Shown piece after piece: positions 6,817-13,861 of a stretch of 41,135 nucleotides of DNA. The notes under the pieces were generated by a model that had not been told where the DNA came from, did not search any database, and worked only from the letters and a program-made list of their open reading frames with translations. The translations under genes and the position numbers were made by a program. Positions within the stretch are counted from its first letter, which is position 1, and each line of letters begins with the position of its first letter. Source of the stretch: Bacteroidales bacterium (GTDB lineage Bacteria; Bacteroidota; Bacteroidia; Bacteroidales; F082); the NCBI GenBank assembly GCA_024681295.1, contig JAILBC010000085.1:1-41135 (forward strand). Reading direction: 5' to 3'.

Positions 6817-9416
6817 AAAATAAGTTAAAAGTTAAAAGTGGAAAGTGGAAAGTAATTCTTCTCCTGTTGTGTCTTATTACGATTACCGCAACAGCACAGA
6901 AGAAAAAACAAAATACCGGCCTCTCCAAAGAGGAACTCGCCGTCTATGAGACCGAAATCAACAAGATGGTGAACTACCTACAAGAGACCCTGAACTTCAT
7001 CGGCGACCCCGAACAAACCGCCCAGGAAAAAGAAATCGTCTTCTCTCAGACCTATTCCAAGATCTTCCAAAACGACAAGGTCCAAATCGAAGATGACCTC
7101 GACACCAAACGCAACACCAACCTCACCAAGGACGTGCAGGCCTATCTGAAGGATATCGACTTCTTCTTCCAATACGCAACCTTCACTTTCGACGTTCAAA
7201 GCATCGCAAGCCTTACCAAAGAAGACGGTTCGCCTTATTTTAAAGTCACGATGAACCGCAAACTGGTGGGCAAAACCGTCACCAACGACTCCATCAACGA
7301 GGTGAAGAAACGCTTCATCGAAATCAACCTCGACAAGGTGAAAAACGACCTCAAGATCGCCAGCATCTACACCACCCAGGTGAACGAACGTGAGACGTTG
7401 CGCTACTGGTGGAACGCCATGCCCAGCCCCTGGAAGACCTACTTCGGCAAGGAACTACGCATCAACGACACCATTCCAATGCAGTCCATCATCCAAGTCA
7501 ACGAGACCGACTTCATCTATTCCTATCCCATCCTCTCCGTCATCGATGGCGACACCATCGCTACCGACTGGAAAGAAGTGATGGTGCGCAACGGACTGGA
7601 CGAGTTCTACGCCAAAATGAAAGGACTCGTAATGATGCAAAATGTCGACGTATCGGGCATCAAGACCATCACTACCCTGGACCCCCTAAGCGAACTTTCC
7701 GAACTCCAAACACTGAACATCTCAGGTACCAACGTAGGCGACCTCACCCCGTTACGTAACAGCAACAAACTCAAGACTTTGAAGGCTAGCAACACGCGTA
7801 TCGATGACCTCAGCCCCCTGAAATACGACATCATGCTGGAAGAACTCGATATCGCCCATACCGACGTGAGTAACCTCGCCGTCCTCGAAATCCTCAGTAA
7901 ACTCGAGAAACTCAACATCTCCTTTACTCAGGTCAACACGCTCGAGGACGTTAAGCAATGTCCTAACATGACCCATCTCGCCACCGAAGGCTGCAAAATC
8001 AACACCCTGCAACCCATCGCCGAGCTCAACAACATCGTCTCACTCAACATCAGCAGCACACCCATCAGAGACTTAAGTCCAGTCAGCCACTTCACTGAAC
8101 TTCAAAGCCTTAAGATTTCCCAAACCCCCATCAACAACCTGAACGCCCTTCAGGAAATGGAGAACCTGAAAGAACTTTTCTGCAGCAACACCAATATCAG
8201 TGATCTTAATCCGCTGAAAAATCACCGTCGGTTAAGTAAGGTTTATTGCGACAATACCCGTATCGACGGTAAACAGGCCAGCGAATTCACCAAAAGCAAT
8301 CCCTTCACCCTGGTCATCTACGATACCAACGCCCTTGAGCAATGGTGGGAAGAACTCCCCATCTATTGGAAAGCCGTGTTCTCCAAACAGACTTCCATCG
8401 ACGGCAATCCCACCACGGAACAACTGCATGAGGTGATCAACATGACCGATCTCGACCTCTCAGGCAATGCCTACATCCAGAACCTCATGCCCGTGAGCCG
8501 TCTCACCAACCTGGTCAACCTCAACATCGCCAACACCGAGATCACCCGTCTTAACGCGCTGACAGGCATGACTAACCTCGAAAACATCAACCTCGAGAAC
8601 ACCCATATCGATGATCTGAGTCCCCTCGCAGGCGCCAACAGCCTCAAAACCCTCAATATCAACAACACCCCCGTCACCAACCTGTCACCCCTGATGACCG
8701 CTGATCATCTGGAAACCGTGTGGGCTAACAATACCGGAGTGACTCAAACCGAAGTGTACCGCCTGAAAGAAAACCTGCGCAACGTCACGGTGGTCTACCA
8801 AACCGAGACCCTCAACGCTTGGTGGGAGGGCTTGGATAACAACTGGCAGCAGATTTTGAAAGACCATGTGGGCTGCAAGGACTACATGCCTTCTGCACTG
8901 GAACTCCAAAAAATCATCGACCTCCAGAGCCTTGTCATCGAAGGCGAAAACGCCATCCAAACCATTGAGCCCATCACGAGTTTCCATTGGCTGGAAAAGG
9001 TGAACCTCATTGGCCAGGGCATCCGCGACATCAAGCCGCTGGCCAACAAAATCCTCCTAACGGAACTCCTCCTCCAGAACAACCCCATCAGCGACCTCTC
9101 TCCGCTCATGTCGGATACCCTCATCAGCGTTCTCAATATCGAAAATACCCAGGTTTCTGACCTGTCAGGACTCGAGAATATGAAACACCTCCGCATCCTC
9201 AACGCAGGAGGCACGGGAATCAAATCACTCAAGCCCCTGGCCAAGATGACGGAACTGGAAGAATTGCTGATTAACAACACCGGCGTGAAAAAAATCTCAC
9301 CCATCGAAGACCTTCCCTCGCTGAAACTGCTCAAGATTTACAACACCAAGGTGAAAAACAAAACCGTCACCGCTCTACAACAAAAACGTTTTGATTTAAA
9401 CATCGTTTATTATTAA
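6813..9416 (+). CDS. Exported leucine-rich-repeat protein with three WW-capped LRR blocks
   Basis: An 867-residue protein with signal peptide ending TATA and Gln at +1. Residues about 30-190 form an alpha/beta region resembling the small domain in the two upstream operon proteins. Three segments with L..WW..L...W (YWWNAMPSPW near 197, QWWEELPIYW near 509, AWWEGLDNNW near 670) follow. Blocks of ~22-residue repeats of internalin type (LxxLNIxxTxIxDLSPL) fill about 280-490, 545-645 and 705-855. LRR blocks end in a VIYDT, VVYQT or terminal IVYY strand, so the protein is built of repeated modules. No enzymatic motif is seen; a protein-binding role in the periplasm or at the surface is likely. No T9SS sorting domain or lipobox is present. 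It overlaps the upstream gene by 4 bases and closes the operon. Confidence 0.85.
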   Translation: MKNKLKVKSGKWKVILLLLCLITITATAQKKKQNTGLSKEELAVYETEINKMVNYLQETLNFIGDPEQTAQEKEIVFSQTYSKIFQNDKVQIEDDLDTKRNTNLTKDVQAYLKDIDFFFQYATFTFDVQSIASLTKEDGSPYFKVTMNRKLVGKTVTNDSINEVKKRFIEINLDKVKNDLKIASIYTTQVNERETLRYWWNAMPSPWKTYFGKELRINDTIPMQSIIQVNETDFIYSYPILSVIDGDTIATDWKEVMVRNGLDEFYAKMKGLVMMQNVDVSGIKTITTLDPLSELSELQTLNISGTNVGDLTPLRNSNKLKTLKASNTRIDDLSPLKYDIMLEELDIAHTDVSNLAVLEILSKLEKLNISFTQVNTLEDVKQCPNMTHLATEGCKINTLQPIAELNNIVSLNISSTPIRDLSPVSHFTELQSLKISQTPINNLNALQEMENLKELFCSNTNISDLNPLKNHRRLSKVYCDNTRIDGKQASEFTKSNPFTLVIYDTNALEQWWEELPIYWKAVFSKQTSIDGNPTTEQLHEVINMTDLDLSGNAYIQNLMPVSRLTNLVNLNIANTEITRLNALTGMTNLENINLENTHIDDLSPLAGANSLKTLNINNTPVTNLSPLMTADHLETVWANNTGVTQTEVYRLKENLRNVTVVYQTETLNAWWEGLDNNWQQILKDHVGCKDYMPSALELQKIIDLQSLVIEGENAIQTIEPITSFHWLEKVNLIGQGIRDIKPLANKILLTELLLQNNPISDLSPLMSDTLISVLNIENTQVSDLSGLENMKHLRILNAGGTGIKSLKPLAKMTELEELLINNTGVKKISPIEDLPSLKLLKIYNTKVKNKTVTALQQKRFDLNIVYY
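6823..6853. repeat. Degenerate heptamer repeat after the LRR start codon
   Basis: Two copies of AGTTAAA, then two of AGTGGAA and a final AGT form a 7-bp-period tract starting 7 bases after the ATG codon at 6813-6815. It encodes KLKVKSGKWKV, nearly the same peptide as in the gene before, and belongs to the same heptamer family. Confidence 0.88.
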
Positions 9417-9497
9417 AAAAAGACAGAACGGTGAACCCTAAAAGGCTCACCGACCGGAGGGAGGTAACTCAACCCTCAATAAAGTTCACTCAGAATA
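9417..9497 (+). other. Intergenic with two weak hairpins
   Basis: CGGTGA...TCACCG and GAGGG...CCCTC can pair locally between the LRR gene and the cyclase-like gene. There is no T-tract and no recognisable riboswitch core. It may attenuate or process the transcript, but nothing firm can be said. Confidence 0.3.
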
Positions 9498-10496
9498 ATG
9501 AAGAAGCTTTTCCCGTTGATATTAATCCTCTTGGTTTGCGCCTGCAACCACAAACCCACTGAGCCCATTAAACCCACCCAACCCATTAAACCCATCGAAA
9601 CCCCCACCTTCAACCCCGACTCCGCCTACGCCTTCGTCAAAGCCCAAACCGACTTCGGCCCACGTGTACCCAACACCGAAGCCCATGAACTGTGCGCACA
9701 ATGGCTAGTCGATAAGCTCACAGCCTATGCCGACACGGTCATCGTACAGGAGTTCCGCACACGCATCTACAACAGCAAAGGCATCGACGGAAAGAACATC
9801 ATCGCCTCGTTCAATCCCAAAGCCAGCAAGCGCATCATCCTCTGCGCCCACTGGGACTCACGTCCCTTCGCCGACCACGATCCCGATGACGCCAACTGGA
9901 ACACCCCCATCGATGGGGCCAACGACGGTGCCAGTGGGGTAGGGGTGCTCATCGAGAACGCCCGCTGCTTCCATAATCAGCCACTGCCAGAGAAAACCGG
10001 CGTCGACATCATCCTGTTCGACCTGGAAGACTACGGTCCGCCCTACTATCAAGCCGAGCAATACTACGACGACAGCCGCAACCACTGGGCCCTGGGCTCA
10101 CAGTTCTGGGCTGCCCAACCCCACATCAGAGGCTATCAAGCCAACTTCGGCATCCTGCTGGATATGGTAGGCGGTTCCAACCCTAACTTCATGAAAGAAT
10201 ACTACTCCCAGGGCTATGCCGCCTGGCTGAGCAACAAAGTGTGGCGCACAGCCCAAGATCTGGGTTACCGCGACGCCTTCTCCAATGAACTGGGCGAACC
10301 CATCAGCGATGACCATCTGCCACTGAACGAAATCGCCGGCATCCCCACCATCGACATCATCGACCTGCAACCCAACAGCATCAACGAAACCTTCCCCGAC
10401 GTGTGGCATACCCTCAACGACAACATCGAAAACATCGACAAAAACACGCTGGGAATGGTCGGAAATGTGCTGAATCATACTGTTTATCAAGAATAG
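9498..10496 (+). CDS. Glutaminyl-peptide cyclotransferase-like M28 lipoprotein
   Basis: A 332-residue lipoprotein of the M28 zinc-peptidase/glutaminyl cyclase (QC) superfamily. Signal peptide and lipobox VCAC place the lipid on Cys16. A proline-rich linker (about 20-34, PxxPxx tripeptides) follows, encoded by a 9-bp tandem repeat. The catalytic domain shows the QC-type segments LCAHWDSRPFAD (115-126), GANDGASG with Asp143, FDLEDYG with the Glu177-Asp178 pair and VWHTLND with His304, consistent with a single-zinc cyclase site. Bacteroidota QCs convert N-terminal Gln of exported proteins to pyroglutamate in the periplasm. Many exported proteins in this window would be substrates. An aminopeptidase activity cannot be excluded from sequence alone. 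Confidence 0.85.
   Translation: MKKLFPLILILLVCACNHKPTEPIKPTQPIKPIETPTFNPDSAYAFVKAQTDFGPRVPNTEAHELCAQWLVDKLTAYADTVIVQEFRTRIYNSKGIDGKNIIASFNPKASKRIILCAHWDSRPFADHDPDDANWNTPIDGANDGASGVGVLIENARCFHNQPLPEKTGVDIILFDLEDYGPPYYQAEQYYDDSRNHWALGSQFWAAQPHIRGYQANFGILLDMVGGSNPNFMKEYYSQGYAAWLSNKVWRTAQDLGYRDAFSNELGEPISDDHLPLNEIAGIPTIDIIDLQPNSINETFPDVWHTLNDNIENIDKNTLGMVGNVLNHTVYQE
9555..9599. repeat. Nonamer tandem repeat encoding a Pro-rich linker
   Basis: Five 9-bp units (CCCACTGAG, CCCATTAAA, CCCACCCAA, CCCATTAAA, CCCATCGAA) encode PTE-PIK-PTQ-PIK-PIE. The same DNA repeat family occurs at 23387-23425 inside the susD signal peptide, where the opposite strand is translated. Confidence 0.88.
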
Positions 10497-10509
10497 TTGA
10501 TAACTATTT

Positions 10510-10540
10510 TTTGGTTTTTTGAATAAAACGTATAATTTTG
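10510..10540 (+). promoter_or_regulatory. Promoter of the small barrel gene (TTTG-N19-TAATTTTG)
   Basis: TTTG (10510-10513) and TAATTTTG (10533-10540) are separated by 19 bases, a good match to the Bacteroidota -33/-7 promoter. The start codon is 62 bases downstream, leaving a moderate leader. Confidence 0.7.
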
Positions 10541-10602
10541 CCCTATTGAAAACGAAATAACAGACATTTTTTAACCTCATTATTCACTAAAATCAAACTA
10601 CA

Positions 10603-11073
10603 ATGAAAAAATTATTACTCGTTTTGGTTGCTGTGATGGGCTTGACCTTTGCAACCAATGCTCAAAATGCAATTGGTCTCCGTCTAGGTTACGGCAATGA
10701 AATCTCCTATCAAACCGCAATGGGTGCCAATCGTCTTGAACTCGATCTTGGCAGCCTTGACGCTTTGCTTTATCACTACAATTGGAATTTCCTGTCATTA
10801 ACCGGTACCTATCAATGGACTTTCGAACTTCCTGTTCCTGGTCTTGGTTGGTATGTTGGTCCTGGCGTGATGGCTGGTTACTACATCAGCGACGATACAA
10901 CGGTCGGAGGTTTAAACCTAGGTATTGGTGGTATTATCGGCTTGGATTATAAATTCAATGGTATCCCGCTTCAGATGTCTCTTGATGCCAGACCGATGTA
11001 TGCCGTTGTTCACCCTCAGTATTTTAATGGCATCGGCTATTCAGCTGCTTTAGGTGTCCGTTACACATTCTAA
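10603..11073 (+). CDS. Small outer-membrane beta-barrel protein
   Basis: A 156-residue protein with signal peptide ending FATNA and Gln at +1. The mature part is a chain of short amphipathic strands rich in Gly, Tyr and Trp (GLRLGYGNEISYQ, YVGPGVMAGYYI, LNLGIGGIIGLDYKF), and ends in ALGVRYTF with the C-terminal Phe typical of barrels. Predicted as an eight-stranded-type barrel of unknown function. It has its own promoter and is followed by a strong terminator, so it is monocistronic. Confidence 0.75.
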   Translation: MKKLLLVLVAVMGLTFATNAQNAIGLRLGYGNEISYQTAMGANRLELDLGSLDALLYHYNWNFLSLTGTYQWTFELPVPGLGWYVGPGVMAGYYISDDTTVGGLNLGIGGIIGLDYKFNGIPLQMSLDARPMYAVVHPQYFNGIGYSAALGVRYTF

Positions 11074-11094
11074 CGAAAACCTTTCATAAAACAA

Positions 11095-11124
11095 AAAGCC
11101 CGTCAAAATTGACGGGCTTTTTTT
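11095..11124. terminator. Bidirectional rho-independent terminator
   Basis: AAAGCCCGTCAA (11095-11106) pairs perfectly with TTGACGGGCTTT (11109-11120) around a 2-base loop, with T-rich tails on both strands. It can end the barrel gene on the plus strand and the long minus-strand SusCD/PNGase-like operon. Confidence 0.85.
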
Positions 11125-11149
11125 ATATCCCTGGGGTCGTCCTTAAAAT

Positions 11150-11194
11150 CCCAGGGCGTTGCCCTGGGCTATATGGTTATTGCCCCTGCGGGGC
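11150..11194 (-). repeat. Bipartite REP-like palindrome, copy 1
   Basis: CCCAGGGC-GTT-GCCCTGGG (11150-11168) and GCCCC-TGC-GGGGC (11182-11194) form two hairpins. Reverse-complemented, the element aligns with the copy at 31742-31786, including the linker AATAA..C.T.TAG between hairpins. It lies just downstream of the last PNGase-like gene. Confidence 0.8.
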
Positions 11195-11200
11195 GATTAT

Positions 11201-13804
11201 TTATTGTATTATTACCTTCTTGGTAACCACCTTGCCTCCAATCACATTCACAAAATAAATCCCAGGCGCCCAGTCCGAAACATCAATCGTGGCTTGGCTG
11301 TCCATCACAAAACCACGCACCTCCACGCCATAAGCGTTGTGGATGTGGACACAGAGTTTGCCCTTCTCGTAGTCGGTTTTGATGGTCATCTGATGACTTA
11401 CCGGATTCGGGGTGATGTCCACCGTAAACGGGTCTTTTTCCACGTCGGGATATTCATGAATCTCCACCAAAGTGCCATGGTTGTTGGACTGGCTCACCAC
11501 CATACCGGAGACGCGTAAAATCGGGTTGTCGGGGTTGGAGCACTGGATACAACCATTCGCGCCGTCCTGACAGCCAGGATAGTTGGGATGGCACTGGTCA
11601 AAATAAGTCGGATCGAACTGATAGAAAAGATGGGCGCCGCCTTGTGACAAGTATTCGGTAAGGTCGTAATTCCATACCAAACCCATGCTTCCCGGGCACC
11701 ATCCGCTGCGGGGATAACCCCATGTGCCGTTCTGTGGCTGGCAACTTGCAGGGTTAGGGGTACACTCACGCCATAGGTGTTGCTCGAACTTGTTTTCACC
11801 GTTGACGAAGACGTGATGGGTGGCTTCATAGAACTCAGCGGCATTACCCGTGTTGTAAGCTCCACCTGAGCTGTTGCTCCAGTTGTGACCCGTGGTAATG
11901 AGCTTCAGATGCGCCGCCTCTGTGTTCTCGGCAAACTCAAAGTCCACCTCAGGAACCGGTTGCTGGTTGGCATAGTCGCCAAAGTCATACTTGCCAAACC
12001 AGATTGGCTGAACATCGGAGTAGAGGTATTCTGGGGTTCCCTTCTGCATGTTAAAGGTCAAAATGGGATTGAAACTCCAGCTTTGCCAGATCTCATAATA
12101 GACCTCAAACTCTACCAGACCTTGCAAAATGGAAGTGTAATCCGTGACATCCATGTCATCGTCACACTCCACGCCGAACGGCGAGCAGTATCGGAACAAT
12201 TCCACCCACTCACCACGGTGGTTTTTCACCCTGACATAACCGATATGGTCGTAAGGATCGCAACTGCCGTTAAGGCAGTTGTGGTCATAATGGGCATTGA
12301 TGGCCGAAAAAGCGCCAACATGGGAAGGCAAAGCGTATTCGCCGTGTACCGTCTGGCTGGACGAAGTCACTACTAAGTCACCATTCATGGCCACCGCATC
12401 AACATTATTGAAAGTGTTGGTCACGGTGAAATGGTTATTCATCGTGGTGGTCTTGCCGCCCGACTGGGTGATGGAGGCGACCATGTCGTAATCACCGAAC
12501 GAGGTGGGCTCCCAGGTGCCAAACCAATAGCCGTTGTCGGGGTTGTTGGGATAGGCGGTCTGCAGTTGTACCGTCTGACCTCCTACCTCACAATGCACAT
12601 CCTCAAACTTGATCACGTCGCCATGCTCGATATGGGCGCTCAGCACCAGCAACATCGGCTCCAACTGGGTCATATACACATTCAGGTCATCATAAGGCCG
12701 GCGAATGGTGATCTGAGGGTTGTAGTTGCTTGGGTTGACTACCTCGAAGGTACGGTTTACCGAAGGAGCGGCTTGCCATTGGGTGCCGTCGCCAGGCTGC
12801 AAGGCACGTACCTTCACCATGCCTGTCTGACCGGTAAGGGTAACGGTGTTGCCGCTCAACGTGGCCACATCGGTGCCTTCCACAATCTCAAACTGCACGG
12901 GAAGACCTGAAGAGGCGGTGGCGTTCAAGGCAAAGGGCGCATCAAAATTGAGTTTATCTGGAATAGCCTCAAAATCAATAAATTGTGAAGCCAATCCCGC
13001 AGGAGTGTGACGAACCGTGATGTTGTCGAATCCGCCGTGAGAAGAGCTCAGAAAGAAAATGCCGTCCCACATGGCAGGATCGAAACGATCGCCGCTGCCG
13101 GGAGTGAGACCGGCGTTCAAGCCCTGGATCTCAGGCACGGGTTCAAACTCACCCGTGCAGCCGTGGTCGGCAAACAGCGACACGGCTCCGGCACCGTTAT
13201 TTGACTCCAAGTCTATCATGATCTTCCAACGGGTCCAAGCAGCCTCTGGAGTATCATACTCGAACGAAGCGGCAATTTCGTTGTTGGGCAGCACGATACC
13301 GGTGACGAAACTCGGACGGGGATCGACACCAGTGGTCACAAAATAAATACCGCCGTCTTGGGTGGGCAGAGCAGGATTGGGATGAGTGGCCTCATAACTC
13401 ATCGGAGGCAGCACCGAGCCGTCACCGTCGGCATCATAACCCACGCCGAAGCAGGTGCCCCACCAGTTGCGCATCATGTCAATCTCCACCTCGATGGTAC
13501 CTCCCGTGGAAAAGTCGAACTCAAACTCGGATGTCGACTTGTGGGTAGCTACTTCGCCATAGTTGGTGTTGGCATTGTCAAAAAACACTCCCATACTCTC
13601 GTCGGGGGTGGTGTGACCACCCCCACCAAGGTATTCGGTCTTCAGCTGTCCGCCGCCAGCACTATGGGCGCGAGCCACCCAGCCGTGCTGATCGTTCAAC
13701 GGGGCATTCTCCGTGAAGTTGTTGAAGTCGAAACTGGCCGTGGTCTGGGCATAACCCCATAACCCACAAACCATCAGGATAATAATAATTGAGATCTTTT
13801 TCAT
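11201..13804 (-). CDS. T9SS-secreted PNGase F-like protein, paralogue 1 (last in operon)
   Basis: An 867-residue exported protein; signal peptide ends WGYA with Gln20 at +1. Order of parts: an N-terminal domain of ~250 residues (FNNFTENAPLNDQHGWV start, GGFDNITVRH end) like ConA-type sandwiches; an Ig-like module (about 275-357); a second beta module (about 362-462); a PNGase F-type pair of jelly rolls (about 480-775); and a T9SS type A sorting domain (ITPNPVSHQMTIKT to VVTKKVIIQ). Residues aligning with the PNGase F active site are all present: Asp519 (CDPYD, Asp60), Glu571 (YYEIW, Glu118) and Glu657 (NAAEF, Glu206). The RSGWCPGS loop matches RAGWCPGM. Release of Asn-linked glycans is likely but unproven; R61 is replaced by His520. 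Confidence 0.87.
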   Translation of the reverse strand: MKKISIIIILMVCGLWGYAQTTASFDFNNFTENAPLNDQHGWVARAHSAGGGQLKTEYLGGGGHTTPDESMGVFFDNANTNYGEVATHKSTSEFEFDFSTGGTIEVEIDMMRNWWGTCFGVGYDADGDGSVLPPMSYEATHPNPALPTQDGGIYFVTTGVDPRPSFVTGIVLPNNEIAASFEYDTPEAAWTRWKIMIDLESNNGAGAVSLFADHGCTGEFEPVPEIQGLNAGLTPGSGDRFDPAMWDGIFFLSSSHGGFDNITVRHTPAGLASQFIDFEAIPDKLNFDAPFALNATASSGLPVQFEIVEGTDVATLSGNTVTLTGQTGMVKVRALQPGDGTQWQAAPSVNRTFEVVNPSNYNPQITIRRPYDDLNVYMTQLEPMLLVLSAHIEHGDVIKFEDVHCEVGGQTVQLQTAYPNNPDNGYWFGTWEPTSFGDYDMVASITQSGGKTTTMNNHFTVTNTFNNVDAVAMNGDLVVTSSSQTVHGEYALPSHVGAFSAINAHYDHNCLNGSCDPYDHIGYVRVKNHRGEWVELFRYCSPFGVECDDDMDVTDYTSILQGLVEFEVYYEIWQSWSFNPILTFNMQKGTPEYLYSDVQPIWFGKYDFGDYANQQPVPEVDFEFAENTEAAHLKLITTGHNWSNSSGGAYNTGNAAEFYEATHHVFVNGENKFEQHLWRECTPNPASCQPQNGTWGYPRSGWCPGSMGLVWNYDLTEYLSQGGAHLFYQFDPTYFDQCHPNYPGCQDGANGCIQCSNPDNPILRVSGMVVSQSNNHGTLVEIHEYPDVEKDPFTVDITPNPVSHQMTIKTDYEKGKLCVHIHNAYGVEVRGFVMDSQATIDVSDWAPGIYFVNVIGGKVVTKKVIIQ

Positions 13805-13826
13805 ACTCTTATATATTAATTAATTA

Positions 13827-13861
13827 CTCCTCACTCCAAACTCCTCACTCCTCACTCTTTA
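13827..13861. repeat. Heptamer repeat between PNGase-like paralogues 1 and 2
   Basis: CTCCTCA, CTCCAAA, CTCCTCA, CTCCTCA, CTCTTTA: five 7-bp units. The tract covers the stop codon of the upstream gene (13852-13854) and its last codons, so the C-terminal residues KE of that protein lie in the repeat. Confidence 0.88.

Noticed and set aside
6823-9416. Regular repeats in and around the LRR gene as a CRISPR array
   Set aside because: The repeats are coding LRR units or 7-bp tandem units without spacers.
9417-9497. Riboswitch upstream of the cyclase-like gene
   Set aside because: Two weak hairpins are present but no conserved riboswitch core or expression platform could be recognised.
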